DNA of 64,000 nucleotides from Stygiobacter sp. (GTDB lineage Bacteria; Pseudomonadota; Alphaproteobacteria; Rhodospirillales; Magnetospirillaceae). The notes beneath the pieces were generated by a model. It worked only from the letters and a program-made list of their open reading frames with translations. It had not been told where the DNA came from and searched no databases. Each line of letters opens with the position of its first letter. Position 1 is the first letter of the stretch. Shown here in pieces: positions 35,291-43,863 of this stretch. Both the position numbers and the translations under genes were made by a program. The stretch is taken from contig VBWB01000008.1 in assembly GCA_006218045.1 (NCBI GenBank), positions 62,001-126,000 on the forward strand, given 5' to 3'.

Positions 35291-36151
35291 TCAGAGGGAA
35301 AGCGGCAGCGGATAGCCGCCGATGATGCGGACATGGCGGATCACGTCCTTACCGCCGGCCAAGGCGGTCAGACGCGGATCGGCGGCACCGACGAAGCCGT
35401 CGAGCTCGCACAGATACAGGCTGAGGTCGTCGGCGCGGTGGGTGGCGATGACCGAAACATTGTCCAGGCCGGCGGTGGCGAACAAGGCGCGCAGGCGGTC
35501 GCGGCTGAGGTCGGGGCTGGTTTCCACCGCGATCAGCGTGCGGTCGGTCCCGGTGTCGTCATGGGGGCGGCAGGCGATGACGAAGGCCTCGACCGGCTCG
35601 GCCCGCCCGGGAATATCGGACATGGTCAACACCGGCAGGCGGGTCACCACCTGCGGCAGGTTGCCCGAACCGGCGGTCAGCGACAGCCACCACGGTTCCA
35701 GGTCGTTCTCGTGCGGCAATTGCACCACGCCGACGGCGGCCTGGCCGTCGGCGACGGCGCGGACCACTTGGCCGGGTGACGAGAACACGCTTTTGGGCCA
35801 GACCACGCCGAAATGGTCGCGGGCCAGTTCCACATAGCCGTCACCGCGTTCGGGCTGGCAGACGGCGATGGCAAACGGCTTTTGCAGGCCGACCAGGGCG
35901 CCCATGATCTCGCGCCAGATGCGGGCCAGGGCCGGCAATGGGAAGCGGCCCTGGTGGCGACCGGCCAGCCGGCGCATGATCTCGGCCTCGCGTCCCGGAC
36001 GCAGAGCCACGGAATCGTCGGTGGCCTTGGTTTGCGCGACCTTTTCCACCAAGGCGGTGCGTTCCATCAACAGATCGTGGATACGATCGTCGATGCGGTC
36101 GATGTCGCGGCGGATGCGGTCAATGTCGGCGGATTCTGTGATCATGGGCAT
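35291..36151 (-). CDS. Chorismate mutase with C-terminal PheA-like extension
   Basis: A 286-residue protein. An AroQ-type chorismate mutase occupies about 8-90 (RIRRDIDRIDDRIHDLLMERTALV, shown here in part, with Arg and Glu of the active site, then LRPGREAEIMRRL). The remaining 190 residues resemble a degenerate prephenate-dehydratase or periplasmic-binding fold and end DVIRHVRIIGGYPLPLSL. This composite form is common in alphaproteobacteria. It is the first gene of the aromatic operon (chorismate mutase, hisC, tyrA). The gene is divergent from metX across a 131-base gap. A second ATG two codons in is an alternative start. Confidence 0.88.
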   Translation of the reverse strand: MPMITESADIDRIRRDIDRIDDRIHDLLMERTALVEKVAQTKATDDSVALRPGREAEIMRRLAGRHQGRFPLPALARIWREIMGALVGLQKPFAIAVCQPERGDGYVELARDHFGVVWPKSVFSSPGQVVRAVADGQAAVGVVQLPHENDLEPWWLSLTAGSGNLPQVVTRLPVLTMSDIPGRAEPVEAFVIACRPHDDTGTDRTLIAVETSPDLSRDRLRALFATAGLDNVSVIATHRADDLSLYLCELDGFVGAADPRLTALAGGKDVIRHVRIIGGYPLPLSL

Positions 36152-36217
36152 GACTTAAATTTCTGCTGCAAAGCCGCATAGGTTTAGTGCCTGATCGTGG
36201 CGAAATCAAAGAAAACG

Positions 36218-36246
36218 TTGACAGGGGGGGTGCGCATCCATAGCTA
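36218..36246 (+). promoter_or_regulatory. Sigma-70-like promoter of metX-metW
   Basis: A perfect TTGACA (36218-36223) and TAGCTA (36241-36246) lie 17 bases apart. Transcription would begin near 36253 and leave a leader of about 30 bases before the ATG at 36283. The leader is too short for a SAM riboswitch. Confidence 0.5.
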
Positions 36247-36282
36247 ATCGTCACCTTGCTTCCCAGGATCGCCGTTTCCGCC

Positions 36283-37461
36283 ATGTCCGCCCCCGCTTCC
36301 GCCGCCTTTGGTTCCGACCACAATCCGCTTGGCCTCAGCGTCGAGTTGGGGCTGGATCGCCCCATCCGTCTGGATTGCGGGGTCGAGATGCCGTCGGTGA
36401 TCGTGGCCTACCAGACCTATGGTCGGCTGAACCCGGAAAAATCCAACGCCATCCTGATCTGCCACGCCCTGACCGGCGATCATTACGTCGCCGATCCCCA
36501 CCCGTTGACCGGCAAGCCCGGCTGGTGGATCGATCTGGTCGGCCCCGGCAAGCTGTTGGATACCGACCGCTATTTCCTGATCTGTTCCAATGTGCTGGGC
36601 GGCTGCATGGGCACCACCGGCCCCAAGGACATCAACCCGGCCACGGGTAAGCCGTGGGGCCAGGGCTTCCCGGTCATCACCGTCGGCGACATGGTGCAGG
36701 TGCAGGCGCGGCTGCTGGATCATCTGGGCATCGACCAATTGTTCTGCGCCATCGGCGGCTCCATGGGCGGCATGCAGGTGTTGGAATGGTGCGCCAGCTA
36801 TCCGGATCGGGTGTTCTCGGCCGTGCCCATCGCCACCGCCGCCCGCCACTCGGCCCAGAACATCGCCTTCCACGAGGTGGGGCGCCAAGCGATCATCGCC
36901 GATCCCGATTGGAGGAACGGCGAATACCAGTTGCACGACACCCGCCCGCAGCGCGGTCTGGCGGTGGCGCGCATGGCCGCTCACATCACCTATCTGTCCG
37001 AGACGGCCCTGCACCGCAAGTTCGGGCGCAACCTGCAAGGCGACCGCGACGCCTTTTCCTACGGCTTCGGCGCCGATTTCCAGGTGGAAAGCTATCTGCG
37101 CCACCAGGGTTCGACCTTCGTCGACCGCTTCGACGCCAATTCGTACCTGTACATCACCCGGGCCATGGATTATTTCGACCTCGCCGCCGAACATGACGGC
37201 GTGCTGGCCAATGCCTTCAGGGGCACCAAGACCCGCTTCTGCGTCGCCTCGTTCTCGTCCGACTGGCTGTTCCCCACCCCGGAAAGCCGCGCCGTGGTCC
37301 ACGCCTTGAACGCGGTGGCGGCCAATGTCAGCTTCGTCGAGATCCAGTCCGACAAGGGCCATGACGCCTTCTTGCTGGACGAGCCGGAATTCCATGCCAC
37401 CTTGGGCGGCTTCATCGAAGGGGCGGCGCGGCATCGCGGTCTGCCGGCGCGGGGGGGCTGA
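36283..37461 (+). CDS. metX: Homoserine O-acetyltransferase
   Basis: A 392-residue alpha/beta-hydrolase-fold acyltransferase activating homoserine with acetyl- or succinyl-CoA in methionine synthesis. The nucleophile Ser160 is in [10 protein letters not shown], with the conserved [11 protein letters not shown] loop, catalytic Asp in SFSSDWLFP and His in [15 protein letters not shown]. The ATG at 36283 fits the predicted promoter better than an upstream TTG. MetW follows with a one-base TGATG overlap, the usual alphaproteobacterial pairing. Confidence 0.96.
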   Translation: MSAPASAAFGSDHNPLGLSVELGLDRPIRLDCGVEMPSVIVAYQTYGRLNPEKSNAILICHALTGDHYVADPHPLTGKPGWWIDLVGPGKLLDTDRYFLICSNVLGGCMGTTGPKDINPATGKPWGQGFPVITVGDMVQVQARLLDHLGIDQLFCAIGGSMGGMQVLEWCASYPDRVFSAVPIATAARHSAQNIAFHEVGRQAIIADPDWRNGEYQLHDTRPQRGLAVARMAAHITYLSETALHRKFGRNLQGDRDAFSYGFGADFQVESYLRHQGSTFVDRFDANSYLYITRAMDYFDLAAEHDGVLANAFRGTKTRFCVASFSSDWLFPTPESRAVVHALNAVAANVSFVEIQSDKGHDAFLLDEPEFHATLGGFIEGAARHRGLPARGG

Positions 37462-38093
37462 TGATGATGATGACCCTGAACAACGGCGCGTTGCGCGTCG
37501 ACCTCAAGCTGATCGCCGACATGGTCGAGCCGGGATCGCGGGTGCTCGATGTGGGGTGCGGCGAGGGCACCTTGCTGTCATGGCTGGGCAAGCACAAGAA
37601 TGTGGACGGGCGCGGCATCGAGCTGTCCATGGCCGGGGTGTCGGCGGCGGTGGCGCAAGGATTGTCGGTGATCCAGGGCGATGCCGACACCGACCTCAAG
37701 GATTATCCCGCCGGCGCTTTCGATACGGTGATTTTAAGCCAGACCCTGCAAGCCACCCGCGCGCCCATGGATGTGCTCGGCAACATGCTGCGCATCGGTC
37801 GGCGGGCCATCATCTCGTTCCCCAATTTCGGCCATTGGCGGGTGCGCGCCGGCTTGGCCGTCGGCGGGCGCATGCCGGTGACCGATACCCTGACCTATGA
37901 GTGGTACGACACCCCCAATATCCACTTCTGCACCATCCGCGATTTCCTCGAATTGTGCCGGGTGCTGAACATCCGCATCGATACCGGCATCGCGCTCGAT
38001 CGCGACGGCGGCGTGCTGCCCATGGCCGGAACCGGCTGGCTGGCCAATATCTTCGCCGCCCAAGGGCTGTTCGTGCTCAGCCGTAACGGATAA
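37461..38093 (+). CDS. metW: Methionine biosynthesis protein MetW
   Basis: A 210-residue class I SAM-dependent methyltransferase-fold protein found with metX. It is needed for full homoserine acyltransferase activity in relatives that have the pair. Motif I is VLDVGCGEGTLL, then GIELS and the conserved FPNFGHWRVR. Four ATG codons run in tandem; the first overlaps the metX stop, so translation is coupled. The length is typical for MetW. Confidence 0.95.
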   Translation: MMMMTLNNGALRVDLKLIADMVEPGSRVLDVGCGEGTLLSWLGKHKNVDGRGIELSMAGVSAAVAQGLSVIQGDADTDLKDYPAGAFDTVILSQTLQATRAPMDVLGNMLRIGRRAIISFPNFGHWRVRAGLAVGGRMPVTDTLTYEWYDTPNIHFCTIRDFLELCRVLNIRIDTGIALDRDGGVLPMAGTGWLANIFAAQGLFVLSRNG

Positions 38094-38152
38094 TCCTGCT
38101 GCATCGCAACCAAAGATATATTTGCCGATCGCTCGCGCTCTGTCATGCTCTC

Positions 38153-38172
38153 AAAGATAGTATTTTATCTTT
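38153..38172. promoter_or_regulatory. Small AT-rich palindrome before the CoA-transferase gene
   Basis: AAAGATA (38153-38159) and TATCTTT (38166-38172) with a six-base spacer lie 22 bases before an ATG. The element could be an operator or a weak terminator after metW. A similar AAAGATATA lies at 38112. Confidence 0.25.
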
Positions 38173-38194
38173 TCGTCATAACCGAGGGGTAGCG

Positions 38195-39673
38195 ATGACC
38201 CAGTCGATCAACCAGATCTATCAGTCGTTGTTGTCGCAATTGGGCATTGGCTGGCCGACCACCGCCGACGTGACGTTGTCGGGGGCCGACCCGGTCATCA
38301 ATTCGGTGTTCCGCATCGGCGAATGCACCGGTGCGGTGCTGGCGGCCCAGGCCGCCGGGGTGGCGGAAATCTGGCGGCGGCGCTCGGGCCAGCGCCAGCA
38401 GATTTCCATCAATGCCCTGGCCGGGGCACTGGCCGCCTATAGCGTCGGCTATCAGTCGCAGCACGGCTACGCCATCCCGCAGCCGGAACCCAGCTATCCG
38501 CTGGTTGCCCTGTACCCTGCCCGCGATAGTCGCTGGATCATGCTGCATGGCGCTTTTCCGCTGTTGCGCAACGGTTTGCAGAATTTACTGGGCTGCACCA
38601 TGAACCCCACCGACATCGCCAACAAGGTGGCCACCTGGGATGCGTTCGCGCTGGAACAGGCCATCGCCGACCAGGGTCTGTGCGGCGCCGTGGCGCGGTC
38701 CTACCCCGAATGGCTGGCGACTGAACAAGGCCGCGCCATCGCCGCCACCCCGATCATCGAAATCGTCAAGATCGCCGATTCCGCCCCCGAACCCTTTGCC
38801 CCGGCTCTGCCGGGCGACCGCCCGTTAAGCGGCACCAAGGTGCTGGACCTCACCCATGTGATCGCCGGCCCGACCATCGGCAAGACCCTGGCCGAGCAAG
38901 GGGCCGAAATCATGCGCATCACCAGCCCGACCCAGCCGGCGCTGCCGCCTTTCGACGTGGATACCGGCCATGGCAAGCTGGAGGCGCTGCTGACCCTGAC
39001 CAATACCAGTGATGCCGCCACCTTGCAGGGCCTGATCGGGCGAAGCGACGTCTTCGTCGAATCCTATCGCCCCGGGGCCATGACCAAGCTGGGCTTTTCG
39101 CCCGAAAGCGCGGCGCGATTGCGCCCCGGGCTGATCTATGTTTCGGTCAATTGCTATGGCTGGGCCGGCCCCTGGCAGTATCGCCCCGGCTGGGAGCAAT
39201 TGGCCCAGGTGGCCACCGGCATGACGGTGGCCCAGGGCACGGCGGACAATCCGCAACTGCAATCGGTTTATCCCAACGATTACGTCACCGGTTTTCTGGG
39301 CGCTTTGGGCACGTTGATGGCGCTGTTGCGCCGCGCCGACGAGGGCGGGTCGTATCATGTGCGGGTGGCGTTGTGCCGAACCGCCATGTGGATGCAGGAC
39401 CAAGGTCAGGTGGATCGCAGTCAATTGCCGCCGCCGGCCATATCCCAGGCCGAGATCACGCCTTATCTGCTGACCCGCGACAATCCGGCCTTCGGTCCCC
39501 TGACCTTCCTGGGGCCGGTGCTGAACTATGCGGCCACGCCGTCGGCCTGGGATCGTCCGACCCTGCCCTTGGGCGCCAATCTGCCGCTTTGGCCGCTTGA
39601 GGCCGGCGGGCTGGGCGGGTCGTTGCCGCATAGTCGGGCCCGCTATCCGCATCTGGCGGCGACGCCGTGTTAG
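38195..39673 (+). CDS. CaiB/BaiF family class III CoA transferase
   Basis: A 492-residue protein with two CoA-transferase family III halves. The N-terminal half (about 20-190) carries a divergent copy (SVFRIGECTGAVLAAQAAGVAEIW). The C-terminal half (about 210-480) has the better core: KVLDLTHVIAGPTIGKTLAEQGAEIMRI in two parts, VFVESYRPGAMTKLGFS, and the probable catalytic Asp in PNDYVTGFLGALGTLMALL. It moves CoA between carboxylic acids; the substrate is unknown. GAGGGG precedes the ATG. Six bases past its stop begins a dispersed repeat. Confidence 0.88.
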   Translation: MTQSINQIYQSLLSQLGIGWPTTADVTLSGADPVINSVFRIGECTGAVLAAQAAGVAEIWRRRSGQRQQISINALAGALAAYSVGYQSQHGYAIPQPEPSYPLVALYPARDSRWIMLHGAFPLLRNGLQNLLGCTMNPTDIANKVATWDAFALEQAIADQGLCGAVARSYPEWLATEQGRAIAATPIIEIVKIADSAPEPFAPALPGDRPLSGTKVLDLTHVIAGPTIGKTLAEQGAEIMRITSPTQPALPPFDVDTGHGKLEALLTLTNTSDAATLQGLIGRSDVFVESYRPGAMTKLGFSPESAARLRPGLIYVSVNCYGWAGPWQYRPGWEQLAQVATGMTVAQGTADNPQLQSVYPNDYVTGFLGALGTLMALLRRADEGGSYHVRVALCRTAMWMQDQGQVDRSQLPPPAISQAEITPYLLTRDNPAFGPLTFLGPVLNYAATPSAWDRPTLPLGANLPLWPLEAGGLGGSLPHSRARYPHLAATPC

Positions 39674-39679
39674 TTGCCC

Positions 39680-39720
39680 GGGAAAAAGTCCCTCGGCTTT
39701 GCCTCGGTGTACTTTTTCCC
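39680..39720. repeat. Dispersed 3'-end repeat, copy 2
   Basis: Perfect arms GGGAAAAAGT (39680-39689) and ACTTTTTCCC (39711-39720) enclose a centre nearly identical to that of copy 1 (two CCTCGG motifs). It begins six bases after the CoA-transferase stop. Confidence 0.85.
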
Positions 39721-39736
39721 GATTTTCATATGGTGT

Positions 39737-39771
39737 AAACCCGTGCTCAAGCGAGCTTTCCGCGCGGGTTT
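39737..39771. repeat. Hairpin with 10-bp arms
   Basis: AAACCCGTGC (39737-39746) pairs with GCGCGGGTTT (39762-39771) with one G-U pair and a 15-base loop. It is part of a block of five consecutive inverted repeats. Confidence 0.6.
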
Positions 39772-39782
39772 CAGTCTTTCTC

Positions 39783-39805
39783 CCGCCTTTGCCCGGCAAA
39801 GGCGG
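39783..39805. repeat. Near-perfect 23-base palindrome
   Basis: CCGCCTTTGCC (39783-39793) and its exact complement (39795-39805) surround one central base. It is part of the same block of inverted repeats. Confidence 0.7.
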
Positions 39806-39819
39806 TAAAACGTAAAAGC

Positions 39820-39843
39820 GAAAAATAGGCGCGCCTATTTTTC
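39820..39843. terminator. 24-base perfect palindrome, likely bidirectional terminator
   Basis: The sequence 39820-39843 is its own reverse complement, with a GC core (GGCGCGCC) flanked by A5 and T5 runs. Further T-rich bases follow on both strands. In RNA either strand would give a GC stem followed by U residues, between two convergent genes. Confidence 0.7.
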
Positions 39844-39858
39844 TCCTTTTAAATCAAT

Positions 39859-39896
39859 GGGAAAAAGTACACTGAGCGAAGCGAGGGACTTTTTCA
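39859..39896. repeat. Dispersed 3'-end repeat, copy 3 (inverted)
   Basis: Arms GGGAAAAAGT (39859-39868) and ACTTTTTCAC (39887-39896) show one mismatch. The centre is the reverse complement type of copy 2, so copies 2 and 3 face each other across 138 bases. It ends eight bases before the stop codon of the minus-strand methyltransferase gene. Confidence 0.8.
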
Positions 39897-39904
39897 CGGG
39901 TAAC

Positions 39905-40645
39905 TCAGAACCCCTGCGGCGCGATGACATAGCCGCGCCGCTTCGATGCCCGCGACGGCGTGGCGGCGTAGATCTGCTTGGTCGCCTCGACCATGTGGAT
40001 GCCGGCGATGGTGTGGAACCAGCAGCGGCCCAATTCCTCGATGGCCGGGGCCGAGCGCAGCAGCACCCGTGAATTGGTCGGCGGCAGGAACAAGGCGCCC
40101 GACAGCGATACCGGGGTGAACATGTTGTCGCGCAGCAATCGGGTCAATTGCCCGCCGGTATAGGGCCGACCATTGCCGAACGGCGTGCGCTCCAACCGCG
40201 CCCAGATGCCGCGCCGGTTGGGGACGATGATCACCAGCCGCCCGCCATCGGCCAGCACCCGCCATACCTCGCGCATCATGGCGCGCACCTGTTCGGTGGA
40301 TTCGAGCGCATGCATCAGCACGATGCGGTCCATGGACGAATCGGGTAGCGGCAGATCGCTTTCATCGGCCAGCACGGTCAGGCCCGGCCCTTCCGGCGGC
40401 CAGTGCAGCACGCCCTGATTGGCCGGCATCACCGCGATCACCCGTTCCGCCTCGGCGATATACGGGCGCAGCAAGGGGGTGGCGAAGCCCAGGCCAAGGA
40501 TGCGCAAGCCATGGGTATCGGGCCACAACTGGCGCAGATGGCGGCGCAGCAGCCGTCTGGTGGTCTGGCCCAGGCCGCTATCATAGAAATCACGCAGATC
40601 GATCACGTCCGACCAGGTGCCGGGATAGGATGGCAGGCTTTGCAA
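39905..40645 (-). CDS. Class I SAM-dependent methyltransferase
   Basis: A 246-residue protein with a methyltransferase type 11 core: motif I as ILGLGFATPLL, then DSSMDRIVLMHALES and VLADGGRLVIIVPN. The glycine motif is somewhat degenerate. The start is a TTG at 40645 with GGGGGAA upstream, three bases past the permease stop, so it is the third gene of a unit with the ABC exporter. The substrate is unknown. A quinone or lipid role is possible but not shown. Confidence 0.82.
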   Translation of the reverse strand: MQSLPSYPGTWSDVIDLRDFYDSGLGQTTRRLLRRHLRQLWPDTHGLRILGLGFATPLLRPYIAEAERVIAVMPANQGVLHWPPEGPGLTVLADESDLPLPDSSMDRIVLMHALESTEQVRAMMREVWRVLADGGRLVIIVPNRRGIWARLERTPFGNGRPYTGGQLTRLLRDNMFTPVSLSGALFLPPTNSRVLLRSAPAIEELGRCWFHTIAGIHMVEATKQIYAATPSRASKRRGYVIAPQGF

Positions 40646-40648
40646 GGG

Positions 40649-41449
40649 TCATTCCCCCACGTTCAGCAACAGCCCGCGGCGGCGGGCGATGTGGTGGACG
40701 CGCAAAAAGGTCAGCGCGGCGGCGGCCACGAAAAACAGATTTAAGCCCACCGCGCCGGCAAGCAAACCCCAATCGAAGCCGTGGCCTTGCATTACCGACC
40801 GCATGCCCTCGAACACATAGGCCGGCGGCAGCGCCCAGGCCACCCATTGCAGCCACTGGGGCAGGATGGAAATGGGATAATAGATGCCGGCCACCGGGGC
40901 GAGGGCGAAGATCATCACCCAGGCCATGCTTTCCGCCCCTAGGCCGAAGCGCAGCACCAGGGCCGACACCCCCAGGCCGATGGCCCAGCCCGAGACCAGC
41001 AGGTTGATCCAGAACGCCAACAGCGGCAGCCCCATGTCGAACAGCGAATAGTGATAAAGCGGAATGGCCAGAAGCGCCGCCGGCAGCACGCCGATGGTGG
41101 TGCGCACCAGGCTCATGCCCAGCATGCCGGCCAGCAATTCATGCGGGCGCAGCGGGCTGACCGACAGATGGCCGAGATTGCGCGACCACATTTCCTCCAT
41201 GAACGACAGCGCCACCCCCAGATTGCCGCGAAACATCACGTCCCACAGGATGACGGCGCCGATCAGGATGCCGCCGGTCTGTGCCACCCACGACGAATGG
41301 GTGGTGAAGAACTGGCTGGTGAAGCCCCACAGCGCCATGTTGATGGCCGGCCAATAGGCCATTTCCAGCACCCGCGGCCACGACCCGCGCATGAGGTAGA
41401 GGTGCCGCAGCATGACGGCGCCGATGCGGCGGGGGGCGCTGCCGCTCAT
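40649..41449 (-). CDS. ABC-2 type transporter permease
   Basis: A 266-residue membrane protein with six predicted helices of the ABC-2/NodJ type. It shows FMEEMWSRNLGHLSVSPLRP, the conserved amphipathic region of this family, and PLSIL-like PISILPQWLQ near the end. The ATG at 41449 overlaps the ATPase stop as ATGA. It forms an exporter with the upstream ATPase. The substrate may be a drug, lipid or polysaccharide. Confidence 0.92.
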   Translation of the reverse strand: MSGSAPRRIGAVMLRHLYLMRGSWPRVLEMAYWPAINMALWGFTSQFFTTHSSWVAQTGGILIGAVILWDVMFRGNLGVALSFMEEMWSRNLGHLSVSPLRPHELLAGMLGMSLVRTTIGVLPAALLAIPLYHYSLFDMGLPLLAFWINLLVSGWAIGLGVSALVLRFGLGAESMAWVMIFALAPVAGIYYPISILPQWLQWVAWALPPAYVFEGMRSVMQGHGFDWGLLAGAVGLNLFFVAAAALTFLRVHHIARRRGLLLNVGE

Positions 41450-42195
41450 GACGTCGCCTGGGGCTGGCGGCGGTCGCGGGCGATGTCCAGGAACACCTGT
41501 TCCAGGTCGTCGCGGTCGTAACGTTGCAACAGATCGGCGGGCGAGCCGGTATCGACGATGCGGCCTTGCTTCATCATCAGCACCTGATCGCACAGACGTT
41601 CCACCTCGGCCATGTTGTGGCTGGCCAGCAAGATGGTGGCGCCGGTCCGGCGCTGATAGGCGCGGAAATAGCCGCGCACCCAATCGGCGGTATCGGGGTC
41701 GAGGGACGCGGTCGGCTCGTCGAGAAACAGCAATTCCGGCTGGTTCAGCATGGACTTGGCCAGGGCGACGCGGGTTTTCTGCCCCGCCGACAGCTTGCCC
41801 GCCGGGCGCTTCAGGATATCGGTCAGGTCCAGTTCTTCCGCCAATTGGGCAATGCGGTGCTTAAGTTCGGGGATACCGTAGAGATGGCCGTAAACGGTCA
41901 GGTTTTCGGCCACACTCAGCCGGTGCGGCAATTCCACATAGGGGCTGGAGAAATTGACCCGGGGCAGCACCCGGTAGCGATGGCGCACCATGTCCTCGCC
42001 CAGCACGCGGATGGCGCCGGAATCGGGCAGCAGCAGGCCCAGCAGCATGGAGATGGTGGTGGTCTTGCCTGCGCCGTTGCCGCCCAGCAGTGCGGTGGTC
42101 GAGCCGGTGGCGACGGTAAAAGAGATGCCGTCCACCGCCATCTGGCCGGCAAAAGCCTTGCGAAGGTTTTCGACGTGAAGGGCCGCTGCGCTCAT
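41446..42195 (-). CDS. ABC transporter ATP-binding protein
   Basis: A 249-residue nucleotide-binding subunit with Walker A GGNGAGKTTT, signature LSAGQKTR, Walker B LLFLDEPTASLD and switch His in LASHNM. The type matches NodI/CcmA-like exporters with a separate ABC-2 permease, encoded directly downstream with a four-base overlap. It is the first gene of the three-gene unit; a short gap separates it from a divergent small gene. Confidence 0.95.
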   Translation of the reverse strand: MSAAALHVENLRKAFAGQMAVDGISFTVATGSTTALLGGNGAGKTTTISMLLGLLLPDSGAIRVLGEDMVRHRYRVLPRVNFSSPYVELPHRLSVAENLTVYGHLYGIPELKHRIAQLAEELDLTDILKRPAGKLSAGQKTRVALAKSMLNQPELLFLDEPTASLDPDTADWVRGYFRAYQRRTGATILLASHNMAEVERLCDQVLMMKQGRIVDTGSPADLLQRYDRDDLEQVFLDIARDRRQPQATS

Positions 42196-42291
42196 GCGAG
42201 GACTATGGGGGCGAAGGGCGGCTTGATCAAGCTCAACGCCGAGAGGGCGGATTCGCCGTTTCTGGTCGCCTCAACCGAGACGAGGCCATCC

Positions 42292-42660
42292 ATGACCGCC
42301 ACTTTCGCCCAATTGCTGACCAACGCCGCCACGCTTCACGCCAACGAAATCCAGGTGCGCTCGGGCGACGAAGGCCCCGATCAGGTGGTCGCCATGGTGC
42401 GCGGCGATTCCGTGCTGGTGGCGGAACTTGCTGAAGGGGCCGCCGCCGATTTTCTCGCCCAGGCGTTTTCGGCCTGCGACGGTGCTGACGGCTATCAGCC
42501 GGGTCTGTCGCGGATGATGCGCCTGACCGGCGAGCGGCTGGCCCTGCCCCGGGGGATCGCCCAGGTGCTGATGCAGTTCCTGCCCCCAGGTGGCGCCCGC
42601 CAGTTGGTGGCCCGCATCTCTTATGACGGCGACGTCTGCTGCGGGTCGTGCGGCAGCTAA
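42292..42660 (+). CDS. Small protein with C-terminal Cys cluster, unknown
   Basis: A 122-residue protein with no confident family. FAQLLTNAATLHANEIQVRSG and later LPRGIAQVLMQFLPPGGARQLVARISYDG faintly recall the N-terminal module of type II/IV secretion ATPases, but this is a weak impression. The end is CCGSCGS, a possible metal or disulfide site. The ATG at 42292 has GAGG upstream. It is divergent from the ABC exporter. Confidence 0.6.
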   Translation: MTATFAQLLTNAATLHANEIQVRSGDEGPDQVVAMVRGDSVLVAELAEGAAADFLAQAFSACDGADGYQPGLSRMMRLTGERLALPRGIAQVLMQFLPPGGARQLVARISYDGDVCCGSCGS

Positions 42661-42696
42661 AGCAGGGGGCGTTTAATCGAACGCAGCCTGCGACCA

Positions 42697-42736
42697 GCGC
42701 CCATTGCGGGCGCGGCCAAGCAATCCGGAGGATTGC
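42697..42736. terminator. Two hairpins between convergent genes
   Basis: GCGCCC (42697-42702) pairs with GGGCGC (42708-42713), and GCAATCC (42720-42726) with GGATTGC (42730-42736). No T-run follows, so termination is uncertain. An 11-bp direct repeat CTAAAGCAGGG (42657-42667 and 42758-42768) overlaps the stop codons of both convergent genes. Confidence 0.45.
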
Positions 42737-42757
42737 GCCCGGCGAGGGGCTTATGAT

Positions 42758-43852
42758 CTAAAGCAGGGCGACCAGCCGGTCGCAAACATGGTCGATCTGG
42801 GCTGGGCTCAGTTCGGGATAGATGGGCAGGCTGAGACTCTCGTCCTGGTAGGCCGAGGCACAGGGGAAGTCTTCCCGGCGATGGCCGAGATGGGCATAGG
42901 CGGGTAAATTCGGCAGGGCGGTCGGATAATGGATGCCGCATTCGATGCCGGCCTCGGCCAGGTCAGCGATGATTCGTTCCCGGTTGGGGACGCGGATCAC
43001 GTAAAGATGATAGGCGTGCTCGCCCCAGGGCGGATCACCGGGCAGGTCGAGGCCCGTGCCGGACAAACGCTCATGGTAGTGCCGGGCCGCTTGCCGGCGG
43101 GCCGTCACCCATGACGGCAGATAAGGCAGCTTCACCGACAAGGCGGCCGCCTGCAAGCCGTCGAGGCGGCTGTTCACGCCCTCGACCTCATGGCGGTATT
43201 TGCTGGCGCTGCCATGGTTGGCCAACAGGCGCGCCCGTTCGATCAAGCCAACATCGTCGCTGACGATGGCGCCGCCATCGCCGCAGGCCCCCAGGATCTT
43301 GCCCGGATAGAAGCTGTAGCAGATGGCGTCGCCCAGGCCGCCGAGCGGTCGGTCGCCATGGGTCGCCCCGTGCGCCTGCGCCGCGTCGGCGATGACCTTG
43401 AGGCCGTGGCGGCGGGCCAGTTCGAGCAGGGCGGTCATGTCGGCGGGAGCGCCGTAAAGATGCACCGGCACGATGGCGCGGGTGGCGGGACCGATGGCCC
43501 GGGCCACCGCCTCGACGTCGATCAGATGAGTGTCGGTGCAATCGACGAAGACCGGGCGGGCACCGGCCATGGTGATGGCCTCGGCGGTGGCGATGAAGGT
43601 ATTGGCGGCGGTGATCACCTCATCGCCTTTGCCGATGCCGGCGGCGCGCAGGGCGATGGCCAGGGCGTCGGTGCCGTTGCCGACGCCAAGGCAATGGCGG
43701 GCGCCGATTGCGGCGGCGAAGGCCGCCTCGAAATCGCGGACCCAGCGCCCGCCGACGAAGGCGCATTCGGCCATCACCGCCGCCATGGCTTGGCGCAGAG
43801 GGTCGGCCAGGGCGGCATGTTGGGCCTTGAGGTCAAGGAAGGGAACTCTCAT
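42758..43852 (-). CDS. DegT/DnrJ/EryC1 sugar aminotransferase
   Basis: A 364-residue pyridoxal-phosphate enzyme that would aminate a keto-sugar nucleotide for a surface glycan. The Schiff-base Lys185 is in SFYPGKILGACGDGG, with Asp156 in IADAAQAHGA and GNGTDALAIAL near residue 58. FLDLKAQHAAL at the N-terminus is typical of the group including FdtB and QdtB. AGGAAA precedes the ATG at 43852. It is the third gene of an operon with the radical SAM and FemAB-like genes. Confidence 0.93.
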   Translation of the reverse strand: MRVPFLDLKAQHAALADPLRQAMAAVMAECAFVGGRWVRDFEAAFAAAIGARHCLGVGNGTDALAIALRAAGIGKGDEVITAANTFIATAEAITMAGARPVFVDCTDTHLIDVEAVARAIGPATRAIVPVHLYGAPADMTALLELARRHGLKVIADAAQAHGATHGDRPLGGLGDAICYSFYPGKILGACGDGGAIVSDDVGLIERARLLANHGSASKYRHEVEGVNSRLDGLQAAALSVKLPYLPSWVTARRQAARHYHERLSGTGLDLPGDPPWGEHAYHLYVIRVPNRERIIADLAEAGIECGIHYPTALPNLPAYAHLGHRREDFPCASAYQDESLSLPIYPELSPAQIDHVCDRLVALL

Positions 43853-43863
43853 GACGTTTCCTG

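Noticed and set aside
36152-36282. Possible SAM riboswitch before metX
   Set aside because: A good promoter lies at 36218-36246 and leaves only about 30 bases of leader, too short for a known SAM aptamer, and no conserved aptamer motif is seen.
38195-39673. Loss of the catalytic residue in the CoA transferase
   Set aside because: An Asp is present at the expected place in PNDYVTGFLG, so there is no reason to call it inactive.
41524-42660. A 378-codon plus-strand frame covering the ABC ATPase
   Set aside because: Only its last 122 codons, from the ATG at 42292, lie outside the ATPase gene and have a ribosome site; the upstream part is antisense shadow.
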